Origin: CF-13 sp035279665
GTDB taxonomy: Bacteria > Chloroflexota > Dormibacteria > CF-121
Direction of reading: 5' to 3'
Length of the DNA stretch: 64,000 nt
Assembly: GCA_035279665.1 (NCBI GenBank)
Contig: DATEHI010000031.1
Coordinates: forward strand, 1-64,000
A program made the position numbers and the translations under genes. The notes beneath the pieces were generated by a model. That model worked only from the letters and a program-made list of their open reading frames with translations, ran no database searches and was not told the origin of the DNA. Of the stretch, positions 25,091 through 33,751 are shown piece after piece. Positions within the stretch are counted from its first letter, which is position 1, and each line of letters starts with the position of its first letter.

Positions 25091-25096
25091 TATAAT
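25091..25096 (+). promoter_or_regulatory. consensus -10 box before the PBP gene
   Basis: A perfect TATAAT. Seven nt downstream, at 25104, begins the GTC codon that opens the in-frame zinc-ribbon segment, the same spacing as the probable leaderless genes here. Confidence 0.5.
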
Positions 25097-25103
25097 GTAA
25101 CCC

Positions 25104-25223
25104 GTCAATACTGCTGGCTCCTTTTGCGCAGCGTGCGGCTCCGGGCTCAAGCCCGACAGCCGGTACTGCTCGGGCTGTGGCCGGGCGGTCGTACGCAGCC
25201 GGCCAATTCGACTCCGCCCCTGG
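25104..25223 (+). other. in-frame zinc-ribbon segment upstream of the PBP start
   Basis: The PBP frame is open from 25101, after a TAA at 25098. It encodes CAACGSGLKPDSRYCSGCGR, a four-Cys zinc ribbon, running without a stop into the first PBP helix. No ATG, GTG or TTG lies in this stretch, and the in-frame ATG at 25095 is followed at once by TAA. Either GTC 25104 is used (or is a misread GTG), or the ribbon is a relic. Confidence 0.55.
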
Positions 25224-27239
25224 ATGGTGGCGCCGGCCGTGCTCCTGGCCATCCTCCTGGTGGCACTCCCCGGTGTGCTGTACGTGTGGGCGGGACTCCC
25301 CGCCACCGCGAGTCTCAGCACCGCCCGCCTGCCGCTTTCGACCCGGATCTACGACCGCACGGGAACCGTCCTGCTCGCCGAGATCCACCAGGGGTCGGAG
25401 CGGCGGCACGTCGTGCCCCTGACCCAGGTAGCGCCCGCCATGCAACAGGCGACCATCGCCGTCGAAGATCGCACCTTCTATCAGCACGGCGGCCTCAACC
25501 TGCTGCGCACCGGCCAGGCCGGACTCGACGACTTGCTGCATCTGCGCTTCAACCAGGGTGGCAGCACGATCACCCAGCAGCTCGTCAAGAACATCTACCT
25601 CACGGAGGACCGCTCGCTGCTGCGCAAGTTGGACGAGGCGATCCTCGCCGTCGAGATCGAGCACCAGTACTCGAAGGCACAGATCCTCGAGGCCTACCTG
25701 AACCGGATCTATTACGGCAATCGCTCCTACGGCGTAGAGGCAGCGGCGCAGGCCTACTTCGGCAAATCCGCCAGCCAGTTGTCCCTCCCGGAGGCGAGCT
25801 TGCTCGCCGGCCTGCCACAGGCGCCTACCGAGCTCGATCCGATCACCAACTTCAGCGGGGCAAAGGCGCGGCAGCGCGTGGTGCTGGACGCGATGGTCCG
25901 CAACCACGCGATCACCGCAGCCCAGGCGGAGTCGGCGTACGCGCAGAAGCTCAGCCCGCAAAAACCCTCGACGCAGGACGACGTCAAAGCTCCCGGATTC
26001 GTGCACTGGGTCGCGTCACAACTGGAGAAAACCTATGGCGGGGAGCTCCTCAAGAACGGCGGATTGACGGTCATCACCTCGCTCGACTGGAACCTGCAGG
26101 CGATCGCCGAGCGCCAGGTTCGGGAGAAAGTCATGGCACTGCAGGGGCAGCACGTCACTGACGGCGCGCTGGTCGCGCTCGATCCGAAGAACGGGGCGGT
26201 GCTGGCGATGGTCGGGTCAGCGGGCGCCGACGTCCCGGGCGGGCAGTACAACATGGCGGTCGTCCCGCGTCAACCCGGGTCGGCGTTCAAGATGTTCACC
26301 TACACGGCGGCCATCGAGTCGCAGAAATTTACGATGGGCTCCTGGGTACTGGACGAGCCGATCACTGTCCGGTTGAGCGATGGCAGCAGCTACACGCCGC
26401 ACAACTACGATGGGTGGTATCACGGTTGGCAGCCCCTCCCCTTCGCGCTGGGCAACTCGCTCAACATCCCGGCCGTGAAAGTTGAGCTGGGCACGGGAAC
26501 CGACCGGGTCGTGGATGTCGCCCGGCGCATGGGTGTCACGACGCTCAATCAGCCGGTCAGCAGCTATCAGCCGAGCCTGACGCTCGGCGGCTACGAAGTT
26601 CCGTTGATCGACATGGCCGCCGGCGCCAGCACGCTGGCCGCGCAGGGCACCTACGAACACCCGCAACCGATCCTCAAGATCACCGCGCATGACGGCAGCA
26701 CACTCTATCGCTACGACCCGCGCGCAAACGGCAGGCCGGCGCTCACCCCGCAGGTCAGCTTCATCATGGCGCAGATGCTCTCGGACGACCGCAACCGGTC
26801 GCTCGAGTTCGGACGGAACAGCGACCTGGTGGTGGCCGGCCATCATGTCGCGGCCAAGACCGGGACGACCAACGACTTCCGCGACAACCTGACCGTCGGC
26901 TTCACGCCCAACCTGGCGGTTGCCGTCTGGGTCGGGAACGCAGATCAGACGCCGATGCGCAACGTCAGTGGGATCGTGGGCGCCGCACCGATCTTCCACG
27001 GTTTCATGACGCAAGCCCTCAACAGCCAGCCGGACAGCTGGTTTGCCGTGCCGGGCGGTCTCAATTCGGTCAACATGAATGGATACGTCGCCTACCTCCT
27101 TCCCGGCACCGAGCTCGTTGCGCAGTCGCAACTCCCGCCTCCCCCACCACCGTCGCGCTGCGATGAGGGCTGCGGGGGCGGCGGCCATGGTGGTGGCGGC
27201 GGCGGTGGCGGTGGTGGCGGCGGTGACGGTGGTGACTAA
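25224..27239 (+). CDS. class A penicillin-binding protein (transglycosylase/transpeptidase)
   Basis: 671 residues from ATG 25224; 711 if the upstream zinc ribbon is included. A signal-anchor (VLLAILLVALPGVLYVWAGL) is followed by the GT51 glycosyltransferase (VEDRTFYQHGG, GGSTITQQLVKNIYL) and the transpeptidase with the three motifs SAFK, SLN and KTGTT. It polymerises and cross-links peptidoglycan outside the membrane. The tail has a Pro run and a Gly-rich stretch ending the protein. It follows the NAD salvage genes but has its own TATAAT. Confidence 0.95.
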   Translation: MVAPAVLLAILLVALPGVLYVWAGLPATASLSTARLPLSTRIYDRTGTVLLAEIHQGSERRHVVPLTQVAPAMQQATIAVEDRTFYQHGGLNLLRTGQAGLDDLLHLRFNQGGSTITQQLVKNIYLTEDRSLLRKLDEAILAVEIEHQYSKAQILEAYLNRIYYGNRSYGVEAAAQAYFGKSASQLSLPEASLLAGLPQAPTELDPITNFSGAKARQRVVLDAMVRNHAITAAQAESAYAQKLSPQKPSTQDDVKAPGFVHWVASQLEKTYGGELLKNGGLTVITSLDWNLQAIAERQVREKVMALQGQHVTDGALVALDPKNGAVLAMVGSAGADVPGGQYNMAVVPRQPGSAFKMFTYTAAIESQKFTMGSWVLDEPITVRLSDGSSYTPHNYDGWYHGWQPLPFALGNSLNIPAVKVELGTGTDRVVDVARRMGVTTLNQPVSSYQPSLTLGGYEVPLIDMAAGASTLAAQGTYEHPQPILKITAHDGSTLYRYDPRANGRPALTPQVSFIMAQMLSDDRNRSLEFGRNSDLVVAGHHVAAKTGTTNDFRDNLTVGFTPNLAVAVWVGNADQTPMRNVSGIVGAAPIFHGFMTQALNSQPDSWFAVPGGLNSVNMNGYVAYLLPGTELVAQSQLPPPPPPSRCDEGCGGGGHGGGGGGGGGGGGDGGD

Positions 27240-27253
27240 CTGACGCCGGCCGT

Positions 27254-27271
27254 TGCGGCCCGAAGGCCGCA
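27254..27271. terminator. hairpin between convergent genes
   Basis: TGCGGCC, loop CGAA, GGCCGCA forms a perfect 7-bp stem between the PBP stop and the stop of the phasin-like gene. No U-tract follows on either strand, so termination would be factor-aided or weak. Confidence 0.35.
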
Positions 27272-27304
27272 GCGCGCGGCTCGGCCTGCGCCCTGCCTGT
27301 TCCT

Positions 27305-27700
27305 CTAGCTCTGCGGCGTGCGTTCGCGCGTCGCGGTCGATCCTGAGGTCGACGGCGTAGCGCCGGCACTCTGCATCGATTCGAGCTGGCGTTTCAGGTC
27401 CGCCACCTGCCGCTCCAGGCTGGCGATTTGATCGCGCGTCGCGACCGGCATCGATGACCGCACGCTCTCAGAGACCCGCCGGCTGAGATCCTCACCCCGA
27501 CGACGGGTGCTGGATGCAAACTCGTCGAACCGCCGGCGGCTCTCTTCGCGGCTGACCTGCCCCCGGTGCAACCAGGTGTCCACCATCTGGTCGCCCATCT
27601 CGAACGCCCAGCTGGCCGCGCCCAGCATGATGGTGAAGCCGTCGCGGATCGCTTCGCGTACGCGCTCGCTGCCTTCGGAATGCTGATGCTGTTCTGCCAT
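27305..27700 (-). CDS. phasin-like helical protein
   Basis: 131 residues, almost all helix: an amphipathic part (VREAIRDGFTIMLGAASWAF) and a coiled coil (DQIASLERQVADLKRQLESM), ending in a Ser/Thr-rich tail. The layout resembles phasins and PhaF/PhaI-type granule or nucleoid proteins, but no PHA synthase is in the window, so the label is structural only. TAAACT ends 6 nt before ATG 27700. Confidence 0.6.
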   Translation of the reverse strand: MAEQHQHSEGSERVREAIRDGFTIMLGAASWAFEMGDQMVDTWLHRGQVSREESRRRFDEFASSTRRRGEDLSRRVSESVRSSMPVATRDQIASLERQVADLKRQLESMQSAGATPSTSGSTATRERTPQS

Positions 27701-27706
27701 GCGCTA

Positions 27707-27712
27707 AGTTTA
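27707..27712 (-). promoter_or_regulatory. -10 box of the phasin-like gene (leaderless)
   Basis: TAAACT on the minus strand, 6 nt before ATG 27700, with no Shine-Dalgarno. The divergent fmdB start is only 10 nt beyond it. Confidence 0.5.
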
Positions 27713-27721
27713 GGGCGACCG

Positions 27722-28078
27722 ATGCCCATTTACGAGTACCGCTGCGCCGACTGCGGCAAACGGCCCTCCATCTTCTTCAAGAGCCTGACGGCGGTCGAGG
27801 AATCGCCTGCCTGTCCGCTCTGCGGCGGTCGCCACCTCACCCGGCTGATCTCGCGGACCGCCCAGGTCCTCTCCGAGGACAGCCGGATGGACCGCCTGAG
27901 CGACAGTGACCTGTCCGACGTCGACGAGAACGACCCCAGCAGCATGGCGCGCTGGGCGAAGAAGATGGGACAGCAGATGGGCGACGACGAGCTGGGCGAC
28001 GATTTCGACCAGGCCGTCGGCGAGATGGAAGGCGCCGGTCCCTACGGTACGGACCGCGTGGACGACGAGGACCTGTGA
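27722..28078 (+). CDS. FmdB-family zinc ribbon protein
   Basis: 118 residues. MPIYEYRCADCG and CPLCGG supply the four Cys of the FmdB (CxxC_CXXC_SSSS) zinc ribbon. The C-terminal half is very acidic and ends in DDEDL. Proteins of this family are thought to be small regulators or Zn carriers. The stop overlaps the enolase start (GTGA), so it is co-translated with enolase. Confidence 0.88.
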   Translation: MPIYEYRCADCGKRPSIFFKSLTAVEESPACPLCGGRHLTRLISRTAQVLSEDSRMDRLSDSDLSDVDENDPSSMARWAKKMGQQMGDDELGDDFDQAVGEMEGAGPYGTDRVDDEDL

Positions 28079-29361
28079 CGGCGGCGCGCATCGCCCGCGT
28101 CCAGGGTCGCGAGATCCTCGACTCGCGAGGCAACCCGACGGTCGAGGTCGACGCGGTGCTGGAGTCGGGGTTGTTCGGCCGTGCCGCCGTACCCTCGGGC
28201 GCATCGACCGGCGCACACGAGGCGGTCGAGTTGCGTGACGGCGACAAGAGCCGCTACGACGGCAAGGGCGTCCTCAAGGCGGTGGGCCACGTCAACGGCG
28301 AAATCGCGGCGGCGCTGCGCGGCGCGGATGCGAGCGACCAGCGGGGGATCGACGAGCGGCTCATCAACCTCGACGGGACGGCGAACAAGTCACGCCTGGG
28401 TGCGAATGCAGTTCTGGGAGCGTCACTGGCGGTCGCCCGCAGCGCGGCGCTGGCCGCGGACCAACCGCTCTATCGTTATCTCGCGGACGGCCGCGAGCTG
28501 GTCATGCCGGTCCCCATGTTGAACATCCTCAATGGCGGTCGGCATGCGCAGACCAGGGTCGATTTTCAGGAATTCATGGTGGTGCCGGCCGGCGCGCCGA
28601 GGTTTTCCGAGGGGCTTCGCTGGGGGGCCGAAGTTTTTCACGCCCTCAAGGACATCCTGCACCAACGTGGGCTGAGCACGGGGCAGGGCGATGAGGGTGG
28701 GTTTGCGCCGGAGCTCGACGCCAACGAGGACGCGATGCGCCTGCTGGTCGAGGCCATCGAGCGCAGCGGCCACCAGCCCGGAAGGGATGTCTTCATCGCC
28801 CTCGACCCCGCCGCGTCCGAGTTCTACCGCGACAGCCACTACGAGCTCACCGGTGAGGGGCTGAGCCTGACATCCGAGGAGCTGATCGATCGCTGGGCCC
28901 GCTGGATCGACCGCTACCCCGTCATCTCCATCGAGGACGGGCTGGCGGAGGACGACTGGGAGGGTTGGCGATTGCTGACGAGCAAACTTGGGAAACGCGT
29001 GCAGCTGGTGGGGGACGATATCTTCGTTACCAATGTCGTCCGCCTCCGTCGTGGCATCGAGAGCGGCGCCGGCAACAGCATCCTCATCAAGGTCAACCAG
29101 ATCGGCACCTTAACCGAAACCTTAGAAACCATCGCCACCGCCCGTGGCGCCGGCTACAGCACCGTGATCTCGCATCGATCGGGCGAGACCGAGGACAGCT
29201 TCATCGCCGACCTGGCGGTTGCCACCGGTGGCGGCCAGATAAAAACCGGCGCCCCGTCACGCTCCGAGCGAGTGGCGAAGTACAATCGGCTCCTGCGGAT
29301 AGAGGAAGAGGTGGGCAGTACCGCACCGTACCCGAGGCGCGCTGCGTTCGCCGGTGTCTAG
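28075..29361 (+). CDS. eno: enolase
   Basis: 428 residues, GTG start. It interconverts 2-phosphoglycerate and phosphoenolpyruvate. Family signatures: ILDSRGNPTVEVD, VPSGASTGAHEAVELRDG, catalytic Glu in DEGGFAPEL, catalytic Lys in ILIKVNQIGTLTET, and SHRSGETEDSFIADLAVA. The downstream UPF0182 gene starts within its last codons. Confidence 0.97.
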   Translation: MTAARIARVQGREILDSRGNPTVEVDAVLESGLFGRAAVPSGASTGAHEAVELRDGDKSRYDGKGVLKAVGHVNGEIAAALRGADASDQRGIDERLINLDGTANKSRLGANAVLGASLAVARSAALAADQPLYRYLADGRELVMPVPMLNILNGGRHAQTRVDFQEFMVVPAGAPRFSEGLRWGAEVFHALKDILHQRGLSTGQGDEGGFAPELDANEDAMRLLVEAIERSGHQPGRDVFIALDPAASEFYRDSHYELTGEGLSLTSEELIDRWARWIDRYPVISIEDGLAEDDWEGWRLLTSKLGKRVQLVGDDIFVTNVVRLRRGIESGAGNSILIKVNQIGTLTETLETIATARGAGYSTVISHRSGETEDSFIADLAVATGGGQIKTGAPSRSERVAKYNRLLRIEEEVGSTAPYPRRAAFAGV

Positions 29362-32194
29362 ACGCCCCCCGCGTGGATTTTTCGAGGGCGGCGAGTCGCC
29401 CTTTGGCCGGCTACCCACCGAGCCGAGTTTCCCGACCATCCGGATTTCGCGACGGGGGGTCATCTGGATCACCGTCGCCGCCGTCTTGCTGCTAATTCTC
29501 TTTCTGCTGAAGCCGTTCGCGACCTTCTACACGGACTACCTCTGGTTCCGCGCGCTTGGCTTTGGCGGTGTCTTCGGGACGCGCTTTGCGGCCCAGGTCT
29601 GGTCATTCTTCATCTTCGCCATCGTCTTTTGGGTGATTGGCGCGGCCAATGTCTTGCTGGCGCTCAACGCCAACACGGGCCGGCGGCTGTCGTCGATCGG
29701 CATCCGCCAGCGCCCGCTCACGGCGCCGTCCACCATCCTCGGCCTGCTCGCCGTGTTTCTTCTCGGCCTCCTCTTCGGACGGATCGCCGCTGGCGAGTGG
29801 CAGACGATCCTGACGTTCTTCAATCAGAAGGCCTTCAACGTCCAGGACCCGATCTGGCACCGGGACGTCTCCTTCTACGTCTTCACCCTCCCCTTCTACC
29901 GCCTGCTCTGGGGCTGGCTACTGGGGGTAGTGATCCTCATGATCCTGGTGGTTGCTGGCATCTACGCCTCCAGATCGGGTTTCCAGAATCTGGTGTTGCC
30001 CGCACGCGCGGTGCGGCACCTCTCCGTCCTGTCTGCAGCCTTCGCCGCCCTGTGGGCCGTCCACTACCAGCTCGACCTCTACGAGATGTTGTTGAGCAAG
30101 CGCGGCTTCGTGTACGGGATCGGCTATGCGGACGTCGCGGCCCGAGTTCCCGCCTACTGGATCATGACGGTGGTGATGGTGCTGATCACCATCGGCCTGC
30201 TGATCAATGCCTTCGGCGCGCGACTCGCGGCTCTTGCAGCGGCGCTGGTTGTCTGGCTGGGCGGGGCGTTCATCCTGCTGGTGATCTTCCCCGGCATCGT
30301 CCAGCGCTTCCAGGTCGCGCCGAGCGAGCTGCAGCGGGAGACCTCCTATATCAAGAACCAGATCGACTTCACCCGGCTGGCGTGGGGCCTCACAAGTATT
30401 GCCGACCGGCCTTTTACGCCTCAGGACACGCTGACCGCCGACAAGGTCGCCAACAACCCGCAAACAGTCCAGAATGCGCGCCTCTGGGACCCACAGCTGG
30501 CCCTCCCGTCCACCCTGGAAAACCTCCAGAGCTTGCGCACCTACTACCAGTTCTACCCTAACGAAGTTGCGGTCGACCGCTACCAGCTGGGCGGCCAGTA
30601 TCTGCAGCTCTTACTCGCCGCGCGTGAGCTGAACCCTGACAAGGTCACCCAGGTGGCAAACACCTGGGTCGCGCTCAAGCTGCAGTACACGCACGGCTAC
30701 GGCGTGGTCGCCGCCCGCGCCAACGAGGCAACGCCCCAGGGCGATCCCGTTCTTACGCTCCAGGATATTCCACCGGCCGGTGTGCCGCCGGTCACGCAGC
30801 CAGGAATCTACTTTGGCCGCCACACCACGAACTACGTGCTGACCGACTCCAAGCAGCCTGAATTCGATTATCCGTTCACCACCGACCAGTACACGCAGTG
30901 GAAGGGCACGTCAGGCGTGCCACTGTCATCCAGCCTTCGAAGCTTGGCCTTTGCGATTCGGTTCGGTGACATCAACATGCTCATCAGTCCCCAGCTGACG
31001 TCCCAGACGCAGGTCTTGTTCAACCGCGCGGTCCAGGACCGGGTTTCGGCGCTTGCGCCGTTCCTGCAATTCGACCAGGATCCTTATGTCGTCGTGGTCG
31101 ATGGTCACATTTACTGGATCCTGGACGGGTTCACCGTCACCGACCACTACCCGTACAGCGAGATGCCGCCCAACGATGGTGGTCCACTCACGGGCGTCAA
31201 CTATGCGCGCAACTCCGTCAAGGCCGTCGTCGACGCCTACGACGGCACCACGACCTTCTACCAGATCGACGCGAAAGACCCGATCGCCAACACCTACGGG
31301 TCAGTTTTTCCGGGCCTCTTCAAGCCATTCAGCGCCATGCCTGCCGGTCTGCAAGCCCACATCCGTTACCCGCGCGACCTATTTAACCGTCAGGCGGAGC
31401 GATTCACCTACTTCCACATGACGGATCCAACGGTCTTCTATCTCCGCTCCGACCTGTGGAACATCGCGAAGGAGAATTTGTCTCAGGGCGGAACCGCCTC
31501 CCCCATTCGACCCTTCTACGTGATCAGCAGGCTTCCCGGCGAGCCGAAGGAAGAGTTCCTCACCATCTTGCCCTACACGCCGAACGGCAAGACGAACATG
31601 ATCGCCTACCTGGCGGCGCGCTCGGATCAGCCGGACTACGGCACGCTCTTCGATTTCCGTTTCCCCAAGGACAGCCTGGTTGTCGGCCCGCAGCAGGTCG
31701 AGGCCAACATCGACCAGGCGCCCCTGATAAAGTCACAATTCGCGTTGCTAAACGCGCCGGGCTCGAGCGTGATCCGTGGCAACCTCCTCGTCCTCCCAAT
31801 CGAGACGTCACTGCTCTATATCGAGCCGGTCTACCTCGAAGCCACCAACGTAGCCAAACCGCAGTTGAAGAAAGTGATCGTGGCCACCGGCCAGAACGTC
31901 GTGATGGAAGACACGCTCGACAAGGCCCTCGCCGCCTTACTCGGCCAGGCCACACCAACGGCCCCGCCAGGCGGCACCACGCCGCCGCCCAGCGGCACGG
32001 TCGCCCAGTTGATCGCCTCGGCCAACGCGCACTACGCCCAGGCGCAGACGTTCCTCAAAGCAGGCAACTTCCCGGGGTACGCGCAGGAGATCCAGACTGT
32101 AGGACAGATCCTTCAGCAACTGGCGAGCCTGCAGCCGGGGGCCAGCGCGTCGCCCAGCGCGTCGCCCAAGGCCTCGCCGACCGCTTCACCCTAA
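29354..32194 (+). CDS. UPF0182 family large membrane protein
   Basis: 946 residues, GTG start overlapping the enolase stop. Seven hydrophobic segments in the first 320 residues (for example VIWITVAAVLLLILFLL and AALVVWLGGAFILLVIF) are followed by a large extracytoplasmic domain with DPYVVVVDGHIYWILDGFT, SVKAVVDAYDGTT and VGPQQVEANIDQAPLI, all typical of UPF0182/COG1615. The C-terminus ends in a Ser/Pro/Ala low-complexity tail. Function unknown; common in Actinobacteria and Chloroflexota. Confidence 0.93.
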   Translation: MSRRPPRGFFEGGESPFGRLPTEPSFPTIRISRRGVIWITVAAVLLLILFLLKPFATFYTDYLWFRALGFGGVFGTRFAAQVWSFFIFAIVFWVIGAANVLLALNANTGRRLSSIGIRQRPLTAPSTILGLLAVFLLGLLFGRIAAGEWQTILTFFNQKAFNVQDPIWHRDVSFYVFTLPFYRLLWGWLLGVVILMILVVAGIYASRSGFQNLVLPARAVRHLSVLSAAFAALWAVHYQLDLYEMLLSKRGFVYGIGYADVAARVPAYWIMTVVMVLITIGLLINAFGARLAALAAALVVWLGGAFILLVIFPGIVQRFQVAPSELQRETSYIKNQIDFTRLAWGLTSIADRPFTPQDTLTADKVANNPQTVQNARLWDPQLALPSTLENLQSLRTYYQFYPNEVAVDRYQLGGQYLQLLLAARELNPDKVTQVANTWVALKLQYTHGYGVVAARANEATPQGDPVLTLQDIPPAGVPPVTQPGIYFGRHTTNYVLTDSKQPEFDYPFTTDQYTQWKGTSGVPLSSSLRSLAFAIRFGDINMLISPQLTSQTQVLFNRAVQDRVSALAPFLQFDQDPYVVVVDGHIYWILDGFTVTDHYPYSEMPPNDGGPLTGVNYARNSVKAVVDAYDGTTTFYQIDAKDPIANTYGSVFPGLFKPFSAMPAGLQAHIRYPRDLFNRQAERFTYFHMTDPTVFYLRSDLWNIAKENLSQGGTASPIRPFYVISRLPGEPKEEFLTILPYTPNGKTNMIAYLAARSDQPDYGTLFDFRFPKDSLVVGPQQVEANIDQAPLIKSQFALLNAPGSSVIRGNLLVLPIETSLLYIEPVYLEATNVAKPQLKKVIVATGQNVVMEDTLDKALAALLGQATPTAPPGGTTPPPSGTVAQLIASANAHYAQAQTFLKAGNFPGYAQEIQTVGQILQQLASLQPGASASPSASPKASPTASP

Positions 32195-32207
32195 CGGGGA
32201 ACGCCCG

Positions 32208-32238
32208 AAAAAAAGGCGCTCACCCGACGGCAAGCGCC
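32208..32238 (-). terminator. rho-independent terminator of the 26-aa peptide gene
   Basis: Read on the minus strand, GGCGCT (32238-32233) pairs with AGCGCC (32220-32215) across a 12-nt loop and is followed directly by seven T (32214-32208). It lies 24 nt past the stop of the small peptide gene. Confidence 0.8.
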
Positions 32239-32261
32239 CCTCCGAGCCCCCGGAACCTTGA

Positions 32262-32342
32262 CTACTTTCCGCACGGAAACGAGTCGGCGACGGCGAGCAA
32301 CGCAGCGACGACGACGGCGCCAAGTGCGAAGAATCGGTACAT
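32262..32342 (-). CDS. 26-aa hydrophobic peptide
   Basis: ATG 32342 follows AAGGAGG at 8 nt. The product is MYRFF, a hydrophobic core (ALGAVVVAALLAVA) and DSFPCGK. It has its own TTGACA/TTAAAT promoter and a strong terminator, so the unit is about 175 nt long. It could be a membrane-active or signalling peptide, a type I toxin-like peptide, or the coding part of a dual-function small RNA. Position opposite a TPR regulator recalls Rap/Phr-like or PlcR/PapR-like peptide-receptor pairs, but that is speculation. Confidence 0.55.
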   Translation of the reverse strand: MYRFFALGAVVVAALLAVADSFPCGK

Positions 32343-32388
32343 GAGCACCCTCCTTGGGGTTACCGGGCGCTCCGACCGATTAGCCGGA

Positions 32389-32417
32389 ATTTAACACCCG
32401 GTTCAATTGGGTGTCAA
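32389..32417 (-). promoter_or_regulatory. sigma70-type promoter of the 26-aa peptide gene
   Basis: On the minus strand, a perfect TTGACA (32417-32412), a 17-nt spacer and TTAAAT (32394-32389). The expected leader is about 40 nt. Confidence 0.7.
32391..32417. promoter_or_regulatory. inverted repeat, probable operator in the divergent promoter region
   Basis: TTAACACCC, 9 nt, GGGTGTCAA: arms of 9 with one mismatch. It covers the -35 to -10 region of the minus-strand promoter and lies upstream of TATACT boxes (32418-32423 and 32447-32452) facing the XRE-TPR gene. A regulator bound here would control both directions; the XRE-TPR protein is the obvious candidate. Confidence 0.55.
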
Positions 32418-32464
32418 TATACTTCTCCAAGGCGGTTTAGCGGAGCTATACTCAAGGGCGTCAG

Positions 32465-33751
32465 ATGAACTCTGTCGGAGATCGCCTTCGGGAGGCCCGA
32501 CTTGCCCGCGGGCTGACCCAGGAACAACTGGCAAAGGGCCTGGCGACCAAAGGCTTCATCAGCCAGATCGAGCGCAACCGCACCACCCCGTCCCTGCCCA
32601 AGCTCCGCTTGATGGCCGAGCGCCTCGGTCTTCCGCTCGGTCATTTCACCGATGACAAATCCCCACACGAGCTGACCTATCTGCGCAAGAGTGCCGAGCT
32701 AGCGGTCAAAGCGCAGGAGCCGGAACGCGCGCTCAGCCTGGTCAACGAAGGCCTGGCCCTTCCGGCGACCGCCAATGAGCGCGCCGAGCTGCTTCGGATT
32801 CAGGGCCTGGCCTTCGAAGCATTGAGCCGCCTGAACGATGCGCTCGCCTCGCTCCAGACTGCGGCTGCGACCACACCACCGGATGACCCCGAGCTCGGCG
32901 CCGCCATCTACGCCGACATCGGCTACGTGCAGCAGCAGCAGGAGCAGTTCAATGCCGCAACCGAAGCCAACCTTCGCGCGCTCGGCTGGCTCGATGCCAG
33001 CAAGCACGCGGATCCCGGCCTCCGCGCCAGGGTCCTGACCAACCTGGGCCGTTCCTGCTATTCACTCGGGCAGCTCGAAAAGGCCGACGAGTACTTGCAG
33101 CGTGCACTCGACGCCGCCCTGGATGCCGAAAGCCTCCTCCGCATCGCCAACGCCCACATGGCGCTCGGCATTTCCGCCCGCGCGGTTGGCGACCTCGCGC
33201 GCGCGGTCGAGCATTGCAACCGTGCGCTGGAGCTCCACTCCAGGATCAAAGAGCACCGGGCGGCCAACCGCGTGCTCAACAACCTGGGCGACGTGCACTA
33301 CGCCGCGGGGCGTAAACGCGAGGCGACCGAGCTTCAGCAGCGCTGCCTTGCGCGGGCGCGGGAGATCCAGGATGACTTCGAGATCGGCGTGGCTGCCGGC
33401 GCGCTTGCTCGCTACGACCTTGACGCCAACAGGGTGGACGACGCGCTCGCGCACGCCCGAGAAGCACGGCAGGCCTCCCAGCGCTCGGGCGATCACCTGC
33501 ACCTCGCCTTGGCCGCCGCGCTCGAGGGCGAGGCGGTCGAGCGCCGGGACCACACGGGCATCGCTGACCGCCACTTCGCGTTCGCGCTGCGGCTCCTCAA
33601 GGAGCGGAACGCAGCCGGGAAGCTTGCCGAGGTGTGCGCCATGTATGCCGACGTCCTGCGCAGCCGTGGCGAAGACGACCGGGCCTTTTCGTTCATGCGA
33701 ATGGCGGCCGAGCGCGAGTTCAGCAAGCTGGGGGCACGGCTCCGCAAATGA
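32465..33751 (+). CDS. XRE-family regulator with TPR sensor domain
   Basis: 428 residues. Residues 1-65 are an XRE helix-turn-helix (VGDRLREARLARGLTQEQLA, FISQIERNRTTPSLPKL); the rest is about eight TPR-type helix pairs (for example RVLTNLGRSCYSLGQLEKAD and RVLNNLGDVHYAAGRKREAT). This build matches peptide- or partner-sensing regulators of the RRNPP/TPR type. TATACT (32447-32452) and AAGGG precede ATG 32465. The stop overlaps the start of the HD-GYP gene (ATGA), so regulator and c-di-GMP enzyme are coupled. Confidence 0.88.
   Translation: MNSVGDRLREARLARGLTQEQLAKGLATKGFISQIERNRTTPSLPKLRLMAERLGLPLGHFTDDKSPHELTYLRKSAELAVKAQEPERALSLVNEGLALPATANERAELLRIQGLAFEALSRLNDALASLQTAAATTPPDDPELGAAIYADIGYVQQQQEQFNAATEANLRALGWLDASKHADPGLRARVLTNLGRSCYSLGQLEKADEYLQRALDAALDAESLLRIANAHMALGISARAVGDLARAVEHCNRALELHSRIKEHRAANRVLNNLGDVHYAAGRKREATELQQRCLARAREIQDDFEIGVAAGALARYDLDANRVDDALAHAREARQASQRSGDHLHLALAAALEGEAVERRDHTGIADRHFAFALRLLKERNAAGKLAEVCAMYADVLRSRGEDDRAFSFMRMAAEREFSKLGARLRK

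Noticed and set aside
27160..27236. GGT/GGC-rich tract at the end of the PBP gene
   Set aside because: It is the Gly-rich C-terminal tail in frame, low complexity rather than a mobile or regulatory element.
32123..32190. repeat-like GCGTCGCCCA units at the end of the UPF0182 gene
   Set aside because: They encode the Ser/Pro/Ala tail in frame and end exactly at the stop codon.
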